A DNA stretch of 64,000 nt, from assembly GCA_964537715.1 (NCBI GenBank), contig CAZIAH010000002.1, positions 1 to 64,000 of the forward strand. Direction: 5' to 3'. Positions 45,801 to 55,002 of this stretch are shown here, in pieces. The first letter of the stretch is position 1, and each line of letters starts with the position of its first letter. This DNA comes from CAZTZL01 sp964537715. Lineage in GTDB: Bacteria > Zhuqueibacterota > QNDG01 > DSAB01. The translations under genes were made by a program, and so were the position numbers. The notes beneath the pieces were generated by a model that saw only the letters and a program-made list of their open reading frames with translations, was not told where the DNA came from and ran no database searches.

Positions 45801-47717
45801 TTATTTTTTCAAGGTATCATGGACTTTTTGTAGTAAATCAGCCAGATTGAATGGTTTCTGCAGTAATTCAAAATTTTCTTTTTGAATATCGGACCATTTT
45901 GAGCTGTATTCCGGATAGCCACTGGTTAACAAAATGCGAAGCCCCGGTTCGATGGCCAACAGCTTTTTTGCGAGCTCGACACCACTTCCGTCCGGCAGTA
46001 CAACATCACTGAAAACCAGTTGAATGTTTCCTTTCTCTTTTTTGTATACATCCATTGCCTTTTTTAAACTGGACACAACAGATGTACGATAGCCACATCT
46101 TTCCAATGCTGTTTTCATATATTGCCGTACCTTGGTTTCGTCTTCAACCAGCAGAATGTGTTTTCCGTTGCCCTGTAACGATCTGACTGATAATTTTTTC
46201 TCTGGTTTAGTCTCTACTTTGTCTTCTATTGTTGGCAAATAGATTTTAATTGCTGTTCCGTGACCGGGTTCACTGATGGCTTCAATCCACCCAGTATGCT
46301 CTTTTACGATGCCATATACGACGGATAATCCGAGGCCTGTTCCTTTTCTGTCCTTTTTTGTTGTGAAGAAGGGATCAAAAATATGTTCAATTTTATTTGC
46401 ATCCATGCCCGTCCCGTTATCGACTATGGAAAGACAGACAAAACTGCCCGGGTATGATTCAGATTTACCCTTTGTTTGAGTTTCATGGAAATGGACTTCT
46501 TCTGTTTTAATGGTCAGGTTGCCGCCTTCGGGCATGGCCTCTTTGGCATTAATCGCAAGATTTACAATAATCTGTTCCAGAGTTCCTTCATTGGCTTTAA
46601 TATTTGAAATGTTATGTTTCAAGGATGTGTTGATTTGAATAGATTCTCCGATGATGCGATGCAGCATTGTCATTAAATTGTTAACGATACGATTGATATT
46701 AACAGGTTTAAAGGACATGGGCTGCATACGGCTGAACAGAAGCAGTTTGCTGGTTAGTTCCGCTGCCCGCTGTGCTGATTCCTGAATTTCCGTAATATAC
46801 TCATAGAGCGGATTGTCTTTTTTACAGCTTAAAAGAGCCAGATCAGTAGAACCCTGAATGGCCGTTAATAAATTATTAAAATCATGTGCTATGCCTCCGG
46901 CCAGCGTTCCTATCGCTTCCATTTTTTGTGCGTGCCGGAGTTGTTCTTCCAGATTCTTTTTTTCTCCGACGTCTCTGAATACCAGTACAACACCTTTCAG
47001 CTTTTTCTTTGAATCGAGAATTGGAGCTGCACTGTCCTCAATGGATACTCTTCTTCCATCTTTTGTGATCAGGATTGTATTATTCTGTAAATGTATGATG
47101 CTGTTATTTTTTAAAACTTGTGATACCGGATCTTCTAACTTGTTCTTATTTTTTTTATTAAAAATATTTAAGACTGTTTTAATGTCTTTACCCAGAACTT
47201 CTTTTTCCTGCCAGCCGGTTAAAGAGATTGCCTGTTGATTCATAAAGGTTACACGTCCCTTTGTATCGGTTGTTATGACTGCATCGCCGATACATTTCAG
47301 AGTTGTAGAAAACCATCGTTCACTCTCTTTTATTTTTTTTTCCATATCATTTTTGTAAAATGCTATCTCAAGAGTTGAACGGAGTTCCCTCTCCTCGATT
47401 GGTTTCAATATATAGCCGAACGGCTCGGTTAATTTTGCCCGCTGTATTGTATTATCATCTGAATAAGCAGAGAGATAGACGACCGGAATGTCAAATTGAT
47501 TGTGAATGATCTTAGCAGCCTCAAATCCTTCCATGTTTTTACCTAGCATGATGTCCATCAGAACAAGATCGGGTGGCTCTTTTTTTACAGCGTCAATAGC
47601 CTGTTCTTTGGAGGAAACAGTATCTGTTACGGTATAATTTAAAGACTCTAGTCTCACTTTAATCTCTGCTGCAATGATAAGTTCATCTTCAACAACAAGT
47701 ATTTTTCGTTTTGCCAT
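45801..47717 (-). CDS. Hybrid sensor kinase: REC-PAS-HisKA-HATPase-REC
   Basis: This 638-residue cytoplasmic protein has an N-terminal receiver (phospho-acceptor Asp55 in VLMDIM), a PAS domain at about 130-250 (TDTKGRVTFMNQQAISLTGW) and a HisKA H-box (GIAHDFNNLLTAIQGS). An HATPase core (DNGTGM, GTGLGLSVVYG) and a C-terminal receiver (VEDETK, VFSDVVLPDGSG) complete it. No membrane segment is present, so input comes through the first receiver or PAS. It is the third gene of a minus-strand operon, 27 bases after the HisKA_2 kinase, whose phosphoryl group may go to its N-terminal receiver. Its 3' end faces the polysaccharide/FG-GAP cluster. No DNA-binding output domain is present. Confidence 0.92.
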   Translation of the reverse strand: MAKRKILVVEDELIIAAEIKVRLESLNYTVTDTVSSKEQAIDAVKKEPPDLVLMDIMLGKNMEGFEAAKIIHNQFDIPVVYLSAYSDDNTIQRAKLTEPFGYILKPIEERELRSTLEIAFYKNDMEKKIKESERWFSTTLKCIGDAVITTDTKGRVTFMNQQAISLTGWQEKEVLGKDIKTVLNIFNKKNKNKLEDPVSQVLKNNSIIHLQNNTILITKDGRRVSIEDSAAPILDSKKKLKGVVLVFRDVGEKKNLEEQLRHAQKMEAIGTLAGGIAHDFNNLLTAIQGSTDLALLSCKKDNPLYEYITEIQESAQRAAELTSKLLLFSRMQPMSFKPVNINRIVNNLMTMLHRIIGESIQINTSLKHNISNIKANEGTLEQIIVNLAINAKEAMPEGGNLTIKTEEVHFHETQTKGKSESYPGSFVCLSIVDNGTGMDANKIEHIFDPFFTTKKDRKGTGLGLSVVYGIVKEHTGWIEAISEPGHGTAIKIYLPTIEDKVETKPEKKLSVRSLQGNGKHILLVEDETKVRQYMKTALERCGYRTSVVSSLKKAMDVYKKEKGNIQLVFSDVVLPDGSGVELAKKLLAIEPGLRILLTSGYPEYSSKWSDIQKENFELLQKPFNLADLLQKVHDTLKK

Positions 47718-47744
47718 TTGTCTTCTCTTATATTTAATTATAGA

Positions 47745-49166
47745 TTAAGTTTCAAATGTAATTTTATATTCTGTCCCCTCATCTCTGAGGAGATCTATGG
47801 TACCGTTCAATTGTTCGGTTAGCATGCCTACAAGTCTTAATCCCAATGTTTTTGCATTTTGTAATTTTACATTTTTGGGTAACCCTATACCATTATCTGC
47901 AACAGCAAGCCTCACTTTATTATGATTGATTGAATCCATATTAATTTCTATATGACCTTTACGCTCATCTGAAAATGCGTATTTTAATGAGTTTGAAACA
48001 AGTTCGTTAATAATTAAACCGCACGGAATAGCTTTATCAATACTGAGAGAAACATTTTCGACATGAACTCCGATATTGATTTTTTCGGCATTTATTTTAT
48101 AAGATTCAGAAAGATAAGAAGTTAAATTTTTGATATATTCTGAGAAGTCGATGTTCATAAAATCTTTTGAGCGATACAATTTCTCATGTATCAGTGCCAT
48201 CGATTTAACGCGGTTCTGACTTTCATTAAACATTTCAAATGTTTCTTTGTCTCTGATTTTCCGGGACTGTAAATACAGAAGGCTGGAAATTACCTGCAGA
48301 TTGTTTTTAACACGATGATGAATTTCTTTCAACAGAATGTCTTTTTCTTTAAGAGAGGCTTTGATCATTTTTCCCGCCCGTTTCCGTTCGGATAATTCTT
48401 TCTGAAGCTGCTGGGCCCGTTCTTCCAAATCAGTCTGTGCCTGTTTTAAGGCTATGTTCTGTTCATGGATTTGTCCCAGCATTTCGTTAAATCTTTCTGT
48501 GAGAAATCCCAGTTCATCCTCACTTGTTTTTTCCGCGCGTATCGTGTAATCTTTTTTTTGGGAAACCTTTTTTGCAACGTTTGCCAGGTGCAGAATGGGT
48601 TCGGATACAAAGCGCTGGAGTCTTGCAGTCAGAATAAAACTGGCAAGAATAGAAATAAAAAGTACAAGCGTGATGATAAAAGCAAACCGTTTCAAGCGGG
48701 TGCGGATTTCACCCAGATTGGATTGAATGTAAACCTTGCCGATTCTTTCATTATCCAGGAAAATTTGCCGGAACAGAACAAGATGATTTTTCTTGAAATA
48801 ACATCCATCTTCATTCGGTATCGGTGGCAGTGACTGTGTGTCCGAATCTGAGAGTTTATATTTTGCAAATAATTTGTCATCCTGATCGTAAATGGCGGCA
48901 AAGAGGATATTTTTTTCTGCTTTTAATAGGATGGCAAGTGTTTCCTGCGCATCATCCTCGTTGTCGAAAATCAGTGCGGCTGTGCTGTGATTGCCAATAA
49001 TTTCTGCCAGTGTATTCAGCTTTTGCTTCATAACCTCTTTATAGGACACCTGGTCATAAAAAATAAATACTGTGCAGGCCAGCAACAATGCAGTACTGCT
49101 GATGATCATGGCAATAAATGTCAATTTTTGTTTGATGAAAAGTTTATGAAACAAGCGTCTTCTCAT
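47745..49166 (-). CDS. Membrane histidine kinase, CHASE8-like sensor, HAMP, HisKA_2
   Basis: The product is 473 residues. A membrane helix at about 15-37 is followed by a periplasmic sensor of about 120 residues with CHASE8-like features (STAALIFDNEDDAQETLAIL). A second helix (about 160-182), HAMP, a coiled coil (about 225-265), the HisKA_2 H-box EIHHRVKNNLQVISSLLYLQ and an HATPase domain (ADNGIGLP) follow. The CHASE8-HAMP layout is the one seen in YfiN/TpbB, but here the GGDEF output is replaced by a kinase. The YfiR-like gene lies 15 bases upstream in the same operon, so the YfiR protein probably controls this sensor from the periplasm. Confidence 0.9.
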   Translation of the reverse strand: MRRRLFHKLFIKQKLTFIAMIISSTALLLACTVFIFYDQVSYKEVMKQKLNTLAEIIGNHSTAALIFDNEDDAQETLAILLKAEKNILFAAIYDQDDKLFAKYKLSDSDTQSLPPIPNEDGCYFKKNHLVLFRQIFLDNERIGKVYIQSNLGEIRTRLKRFAFIITLVLFISILASFILTARLQRFVSEPILHLANVAKKVSQKKDYTIRAEKTSEDELGFLTERFNEMLGQIHEQNIALKQAQTDLEERAQQLQKELSERKRAGKMIKASLKEKDILLKEIHHRVKNNLQVISSLLYLQSRKIRDKETFEMFNESQNRVKSMALIHEKLYRSKDFMNIDFSEYIKNLTSYLSESYKINAEKINIGVHVENVSLSIDKAIPCGLIINELVSNSLKYAFSDERKGHIEINMDSINHNKVRLAVADNGIGLPKNVKLQNAKTLGLRLVGMLTEQLNGTIDLLRDEGTEYKITFET

Positions 49167-49181
49167 TTGGCATCACCATTG

Positions 49182-49760
49182 TCAGGAATCTATAATATCG
49201 GCCATCTTCAGGAGTTTTGTACTAATTTTTAATCCAGATTCTCTGGCTACTTTGGTGTTGATTTCAAACCGGATCTGCTCCTTTTTCTTGATAAAATTGA
49301 TAATACCGCCATCCTGCGCAAAATTTGCCCTGTTGCCCACAGTGAGGATGCTTAATCCTCGGATTTTGTTCAGTATTCGAGTTTGATATTCTCTGTCGGT
49401 TAATCCAATAAACAGTATGTGACAATATTCGAGATCCCTGATCGAGTTAAATCTTTTTACTGAAAAACTCCTATTTTTAATGTTTTTCCCTTCTACTGTT
49501 TTTTCAATTTCAATGCCGAAAGGATCCTGGCCAATAATCCCGATAATATATGGAGAGGCCGAACCTTTAAAAACTTCCTGTGGCCAGTTTACATATCTGG
49601 TAAAGTTGTACAGATATTTTGCTTTTATCTGATATTCCGTAGGGTAGACTGTAAATCCCATCTGACCATGTCCAGATTCAGCCAACAGGATGAAAAACAT
49701 AAGATAAAACCATTTGAGTAATCGTTGCAATGTCCCTCTTTGATGCAAAATTCTGTTCAT
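49182..49760 (-). CDS. YfiR-family periplasmic protein (DUF4154)
   Basis: The 192-residue product has a signal peptide (to about residue 33) and a YfiR/DUF4154 domain. Its start matches the family (EYQIKAKYLYNFTRYVNWP), and it includes IGIIGQDPFG, CHILFIG and the late F...GGIINF strand. In Pseudomonas YfiR is a periplasmic repressor of the diguanylate cyclase YfiN that senses redox or envelope stress. Here the following genes are histidine kinases. It is first in the operon and very likely the sensory input subunit. Confidence 0.9.
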   Translation of the reverse strand: MNRILHQRGTLQRLLKWFYLMFFILLAESGHGQMGFTVYPTEYQIKAKYLYNFTRYVNWPQEVFKGSASPYIIGIIGQDPFGIEIEKTVEGKNIKNRSFSVKRFNSIRDLEYCHILFIGLTDREYQTRILNKIRGLSILTVGNRANFAQDGGIINFIKKKEQIRFEINTKVARESGLKISTKLLKMADIIDS

Positions 49761-50411
49761 ATTGTCTTTTTAAAAGAAATAAGAATAATTTGCAATAAAT
49801 TGAGCATTTAAGATAATACTTTCATTATGTAATCCCTTGTGAAACGAGCTAATAAATGTTTGGCGTGTTATATTTGATCTACGCTCTGAGAAGGTTGAGA
49901 GTCAAACAGGTTATAATCTGATTAAAGGAGAGAGTCCATCTTTACATCTATCGTTTTTTCTCGGATAAATGTTTGTCCAGTGTCACAAGTGACCTATTGT
50001 AAGTATCATATAATGAATGTCTTATAATGACTGTATATAACCTCCAGTGTTTTTTTAAATTTTATTTGCCTGTGTTTATTGTGTCAGTCATGTTTGAACC
50101 AGTATCTTTCAAAAGCGCTTTTTTAGCAACTGATTATATTTAATTAAAATGGCTATAACGGCAAAAATTTCCTGCCTATTAAGTATATGATGTATTTATA
50201 TAAAATGGCAAATTATATGCCAATTTTAAATAGAGTTTTCTTAAGGATAAAATGGTGATTGCACGTTTCCAATCCCGGGTAGGGTGGATTTTTTGTTGTT
50301 GGATTTCTGAATGGATTAAAATTTTTAACCGAGAAACAATGAGATGTTTTTGGCATAATTTCTGCCAGTTATTTTCTCCGGTGGTTCAAAACAATCAATT
50401 GAAAAAAGAAC
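49761..50411. other. Divergent intergenic region, yfiR-like to porV-like
   Basis: About 650 bases without a credible gene; the 60-codon frame at 50252 looks like chance. A short hairpin, TGGCA (50206-50210) / TGCCA (50218-50222), with A+T-rich flanks is present. The right end carries the porV promoter. Confidence 0.45.
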
Positions 50412-50440
50412 TTGACATTTCAGTAATGATTTAATACATT
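50412..50440 (+). promoter_or_regulatory. Promoter of porV-like gene
   Basis: TTGACA (50412-50417), 17 bases, TACATT (50435-50440). The upstream context TTGAAAAAAGAACTTGACAT is shared with the tRNA-Asn promoter. The transcript would have a leader of about 200 nt before ATG 50647. Confidence 0.55.
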
Positions 50441-50646
50441 TATAACTCGTACAGAAAGTTTTTAAGGAGAGTGCCTATAGAAGTTCGTTAAAGGTCTGGT
50501 GGATTTTAGTTATACTGTTTCTGCAGAAAAAAAAGTTGTATTCCGCTTGCCTTTACGGACTTATATCCAGACCGAATGTTCATGGTCCGTGTGTTTTTCT
50601 GCAGGACATGAGAATTCGGTTTTTTATTTATATTTTGGAGGATAAA

Positions 50647-51705
50647 ATGAAGAAATTATTCATGATTCTGATGATCACAGCCCTTGGATTGATGTTTTCG
50701 TCCTCGGCATTTGCTGTGAGTGAATCGGCGGTACTCTTTCTGCTGATTTCTCCCGGAGCCAGAGCCGCGGGAATGGGTGAGGCTTTCGTGGCAGTGGCGG
50801 ATGATGCCACGGCGATACACTGGAATCCTGCAGGGCTTGCATTCCAGAGAGGCGGAGAGGTCACTCTTATGCACTGTAAATGGCTGCCCGGACTGGTCGA
50901 CGATATGTACTATGAATTCGGATCGTTTCGTCAGTATTTCGAAAGTCTTGGAGGAACCGTCGGTGCCAACGTCACCTACCTCAATATGGGCGAACAGGTC
51001 TGGATGAGTGAAAATAACGAAGAGCAGGGACGTTTTGTCAGTTACGATTTCGCTGTGACTCTGGGATATGCTACCCAGCTAAATGATAATCTGGGTCTTG
51101 GTGTGAATATGCGGTTTATCCAGAGTCTGCTGGCTCCAGACTGGGTTCAGGTGGGTGAGGAAAAGGGGGGTGGAAAAGGAAATGCCTTTGCCGTGGATGT
51201 AGGGATGCTGTACAAATTTTCTTTTCCCAAAGGACTCTCATTCGGTGCCGCCATTTCCAATATGGGGCCGAAAATTACCTATGTGGATCAGGCGCAGGCA
51301 GATCCCATTCCGACTAATCTGAAAGTCGGATTTGCGTACCGGTTGCTGGACACAGAATACAATCGCTTTTTATTAGCTGTGGATACGAACAAACTGTTGG
51401 TGGTACGGCATAAAGACGGCACGTCAGATCCTTTTTACAAGGCACTTTTTACTTCCTGGACGGATGGATCTTTGAGTGACCAGGCGAAGCGGCTGATCAG
51501 TTCTGTGGGTTGTGAATATGTTTATAATAATATGATTTTTCTGCGGGCCGGTTATTATTATGATGAAGAAGGAAAAGTGAAATTTCCCGCTTTCGGCGCA
51601 GGGCTGCAGTATTCAAAGTATCGTTTCGATTTTGCCTATGTGGCGGCAGAACAGGGACATCCGCTTGCAGATACCATGCGGTTTTCTTTGACTATCGGTT
51701 TTTAA
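50647..51705 (+). CDS. PorV/PorQ-like outer-membrane protein (T9SS-associated)
   Basis: The 352-residue product has a signal peptide (to about ...SSSAFA) and then the PorV-family N-terminus, LLISPGARAAGMGEAFVAVADDATAIHWNPAGLA split over a hairpin typical of FadL/UPF0164-type barrels. Beta-strand repeats continue to a terminal aromatic, GF. PorV is the outer-membrane shuttle that hands T9SS cargo from the SprA channel to the attachment complex. Homologues in this lineage come in several copies, so it may serve particular cargo. ATG 50647 is chosen because TGGAGG lies 8 bases upstream; the frame is open further, to 50536. A T9SS cargo gene follows after a terminator. Confidence 0.82.
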   Translation: MKKLFMILMITALGLMFSSSAFAVSESAVLFLLISPGARAAGMGEAFVAVADDATAIHWNPAGLAFQRGGEVTLMHCKWLPGLVDDMYYEFGSFRQYFESLGGTVGANVTYLNMGEQVWMSENNEEQGRFVSYDFAVTLGYATQLNDNLGLGVNMRFIQSLLAPDWVQVGEEKGGGKGNAFAVDVGMLYKFSFPKGLSFGAAISNMGPKITYVDQAQADPIPTNLKVGFAYRLLDTEYNRFLLAVDTNKLLVVRHKDGTSDPFYKALFTSWTDGSLSDQAKRLISSVGCEYVYNNMIFLRAGYYYDEEGKVKFPAFGAGLQYSKYRFDFAYVAAEQGHPLADTMRFSLTIGF

Positions 51706-51749
51706 ATGTGGCGGATTTTGTAGACTGATGTTGTAACTTGTTTTGAAGA

Positions 51750-51785
51750 ATACCCCACTCGGTTCTGTGGGGTATTTTATTTATC
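51750..51785 (+). terminator. Rho-independent terminator after porV-like gene
   Basis: A 9-bp perfect stem, ATACCCCAC (51750-51758) / GTGGGGTAT (51767-51775), with an 8-base loop, is followed by TTTATTTAT. Confidence 0.88.
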
Positions 51786-51797
51786 TGTGGAGTCTTC

Positions 51798-54700
51798 ATG
51801 AAAAAAGTTTTATTTTGTGTTTTGCTTTTTCTGGTTCATCTGATTTTTTCATTTGCTTCCATGGCCAAACCTTTTCAGATTCGGCAGGGGAAATCGGTTG
51901 TTTCAAGACGCAATCTTCTTGAACATTCCAGGATCACTTTTCAGAACGGAATAGGGTTTTTCAAACCGGAGACTGCGGCACCATCCATTCCGGATACAGT
52001 CCGTGTTCTGGCATTGATGGCAGAATTCCAATCGGATGAAAATAATAAAACCACGGGAGACGGCACATTTGATCTATCCTCTTCGGACGATCCCGTAATC
52101 GATCCACCCCCGCACGATGCCTCCTATTTTCAGAATCAACTGGCAGCTTTATCCAGTTACTATCTGTCTGCAAGCCGGGGCAAATTGATCGTGGAAGGCC
52201 AGGTTTTTCCGACGACGTTAACGCTTTTGGATGAAATGGGAAGATACAATCCCAATACATCGGAAGAAGCTACGGATCAGGGATTGGCCGAACTGTTTCG
52301 AGACGTCATTCATCTGGCCGATGCTGCCGGCGTTTCGTTCTCTGCGTACGATTGTTTTATCGTTTTTCATGCGGGTGTCGGGAAAGATATCGATCTGGGT
52401 TTCGATTTTACGCCCCAGGACATTCCGTCGGCATTCCTGAATCTGGATTATCTGAGAACCCATTTGGCCGAAGGCGATCCGGATTATCCGGGTATTCCGG
52501 TCGAGGGCGGGAATGATTTTGTTCAGGAAGGGATTGTTCTGCCCGAAACCGAAAATCAGGATGGATATGAATTCGGAATGTTAGGGATCATTGTTCAGAA
52601 ATTCGCGTTTCAGATTGGTTTGCCTGCGTTGTGGAATACCGAGAGCGGACGTTCAGGCATCGGCCGATGGGGATTGATGGATCAGGGATCGGGCAATTTC
52701 AGCGGATTGATCCCCGCCGAGCCGTGCGCGTTCAGCAAGTTCCTGATGAGTTGGGAAGTGCCTGTGGATGTGCTGTCCGGGGACAGTTTGCAGGTGGCCT
52801 GTTCGAAAGCCGTTGGAAATCGGATTTACCGGATTCCGATCAACGATCATGAATATTTTCTCCTAGAGAACCGCATGCACGATGCGAATGGAGACAGTGT
52901 GGCAGTGGGTTGGGACAGCGGAGGCGATTCGGTGATTTTTCGCTCGGATGGTACAATCGAAATGTCGAAACCCGCTGTCATCATCGGAGTGGATGAATAT
53001 GACTACGGGCTGCCTGGTTCCGGGATTCTCATCTGGCATGTGGACGAGAATGTGGTTCTCGAAAATATTTTGACGAATCGGATCAACAACGATCCTTCAC
53101 ACCGTGGCGTCGATCTCGAAGAAGCGGACGGGGCCCAGGATATCGGGGAATCGTACAGTTATCTGAGTGGGGGGTATGGTTCGGAATTGGGTGTGCTGCA
53201 CGACGCCTGGTTCAAAGACAACGAATACAATCTCTTAGCAAACAATGCAAAAGAGGTAACTTTTGCCCCAAACACCTATCCGGACAGCCGGGCCTATTCC
53301 GGGGCAAATTCCCATCTCGTCATTTCGGACTTCACGGAAATCGATACTGTCATGGCTTTTTCCGTCAAGAATGATTTATTGCGAAAAGGATTTCCCGTAG
53401 ATTTTGGGCAGGGACAAACACCTTTCGCGCCCCTTTTCGGCGACCTGAATGGAGATCAGAAAACGGAAGTGGTGATTATCACAGAGGAAGGGAAAATATT
53501 TGTTTGGCAACAGGATGGAAGTCCTTTGATTGAGACGGATGCAACAGGATACCGTCTTCAGGTCACGAGTGATACAACATGGTTTCCCGTTGCTCTGCTG
53601 GCCGATCTCGGGAAAAAAGTGGTCTGCCCTCCGGTTTTGTGCGATCTGGATCAGGACGGAAGGGACGAAATTTTTGCTGCCATTTCCGGCGGAGATGTTG
53701 AGGTATGTGAAATCGAAGCGAATGAAGTGGTCGTGACACCGATTTTTATCGACACGGATAATGAGGTGGTGACCCTAACTTGTATTCACGGACATTTGTT
53801 TGCCGGCACCCGAACGGGAGAAATTGCTACCGCAACTTTTCTGAGATCGTTTTGGCCCGTTTATCCATTGAATAATGGAACCATCACAGGGCTCTGCCAG
53901 TTCGGTTCAGATGAAGCAGGATTGGTGGTTGCCACCACTGAAAACGGACAAATCGCTTTACTCGAACTAAATGGCCAGGTTGTCTGGCAGAAAACCTTGC
54001 CCGAAGCAAAAATTTCTACAGTGACGAGTGCGTGGCTCGATTCGAATTCGCCTTCGATTATGGTGACTTCGGAAACGGGTGAAGGATGGGTATTGGACGG
54101 TCAGGGAAACCAGATCGCGCGGTTCGGAGAGAATCAAAACGATCCAGAAGAAAAACATTCGGCCATCGGCGATGTCGATGGGGACGGGTTTATGGAAATC
54201 GTTAGGATGGCGAACGGTCAGGTTGGTTGTTTCAATCACAACGGCAGTCCGGCCAACTATTTCCCGATTCCGAATTATTCACAGAAGATTTCTCTGTCCT
54301 CTCCGATTCTGGGAGATGTGGACGGTGACGGAAGTGTGGATATTTTGACGGCTTCGTCGGAAGGAGAAGTTCTGGTGTACAGCGCAAAGGGGCGGGTTCC
54401 GGAAGGATTCCCGGTCAGCCATGGGGGATCGAAAGTCTTGTCTCCCGTTTTGTTCGATCTGGACGGCGACGGGCATACGGAACTGGCCGCTGTTTCCGAA
54501 AAGGGCTATCTTTATGTATGGGATCTGACCAGTTCTTACGATCCGGTAACTGTTCCCTGGCCTGCCGAATGTCACGACCCGGCCCGAACGGGAATGAATC
54601 CGCAGCAATTGAACTGTCCACAGCCTCATGGGGAGTGGATGCCTGACCGTCTGGTTTACAACTATCCCAATCCAAACGAGGGCAACGAAACGACGATCCG

Positions 54701-54917
54701 TTATTATCTTGAATATCCGGCGAAAGTTCATATTAAAATTTTTAATTTAGCCGGAGAATTTATCGATGAATTCGATGGTCCTGGAACCGGGCAAACCGAC
54801 AACGAAATCCTCTGGGATTTGACCGATGTGGACAGCGGGGTCTATTTCTGTCAGGTTAAGGCCGAGGGAAATCTGGGAGAAAAGACCGTCACGATCAAGA
54901 TTGCGGTGGTGAAATAG
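51798..54917 (+). CDS. M6-peptidase-like pseudoenzyme with FG-GAP repeats and T9SS tail
   Basis: The 1039-residue product has a signal peptide (to about 23) and an M6 (immune inhibitor A-like) peptidase domain at about 60-520 (VRVLALMAEFQSD, YYLSASRGKL, then IGRWGLMDQGSG). The zinc motif HExxH that should precede GLP is replaced by QKFAF at 267-271, so two His ligands and the catalytic Glu are lost. A C-terminal FG-GAP region follows (about 535-935; GDVDGDGSVDI, FDLDGDGHTEL), then a T9SS tail (VYNYPNPNEGNETTI to IAVVK). It is therefore a secreted, surface-bound, probably non-proteolytic binding protein. It starts 12 bases after the porV-like terminator. Confidence 0.85.
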   Translation: MKKVLFCVLLFLVHLIFSFASMAKPFQIRQGKSVVSRRNLLEHSRITFQNGIGFFKPETAAPSIPDTVRVLALMAEFQSDENNKTTGDGTFDLSSSDDPVIDPPPHDASYFQNQLAALSSYYLSASRGKLIVEGQVFPTTLTLLDEMGRYNPNTSEEATDQGLAELFRDVIHLADAAGVSFSAYDCFIVFHAGVGKDIDLGFDFTPQDIPSAFLNLDYLRTHLAEGDPDYPGIPVEGGNDFVQEGIVLPETENQDGYEFGMLGIIVQKFAFQIGLPALWNTESGRSGIGRWGLMDQGSGNFSGLIPAEPCAFSKFLMSWEVPVDVLSGDSLQVACSKAVGNRIYRIPINDHEYFLLENRMHDANGDSVAVGWDSGGDSVIFRSDGTIEMSKPAVIIGVDEYDYGLPGSGILIWHVDENVVLENILTNRINNDPSHRGVDLEEADGAQDIGESYSYLSGGYGSELGVLHDAWFKDNEYNLLANNAKEVTFAPNTYPDSRAYSGANSHLVISDFTEIDTVMAFSVKNDLLRKGFPVDFGQGQTPFAPLFGDLNGDQKTEVVIITEEGKIFVWQQDGSPLIETDATGYRLQVTSDTTWFPVALLADLGKKVVCPPVLCDLDQDGRDEIFAAISGGDVEVCEIEANEVVVTPIFIDTDNEVVTLTCIHGHLFAGTRTGEIATATFLRSFWPVYPLNNGTITGLCQFGSDEAGLVVATTENGQIALLELNGQVVWQKTLPEAKISTVTSAWLDSNSPSIMVTSETGEGWVLDGQGNQIARFGENQNDPEEKHSAIGDVDGDGFMEIVRMANGQVGCFNHNGSPANYFPIPNYSQKISLSSPILGDVDGDGSVDILTASSEGEVLVYSAKGRVPEGFPVSHGGSKVLSPVLFDLDGDGHTELAAVSEKGYLYVWDLTSSYDPVTVPWPAECHDPARTGMNPQQLNCPQPHGEWMPDRLVYNYPNPNEGNETTIRYYLEYPAKVHIKIFNLAGEFIDEFDGPGTGQTDNEILWDLTDVDSGVYFCQVKAEGNLGEKTVTIKIAVVK

Positions 54918-54934
54918 GAATCAGTTATAAGATG

Positions 54935-54969
54935 GTCATTCATGGTTCGACTGTCTTACCGTGAATGAC
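54935..54969 (+). other. 11-bp hairpin between cargo gene and peptidase gene
   Basis: GTCATTCATGG (54935-54945) pairs with CCGTGAATGAC (54959-54969) with one G-U pair and a 13-base loop. There is no T tract. It could be a weak terminator or an mRNA-stability element. Confidence 0.55.
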
Positions 54970-55002
54970 TTCAAGAGAATTCTGTAGAAAGGAAATATCT
55001 GT

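Noticed and set aside
50252..50434. 60-codon frame upstream of the porV-like gene
   Set aside because: No ribosome-binding site and it overlaps the predicted promoter; probably chance.
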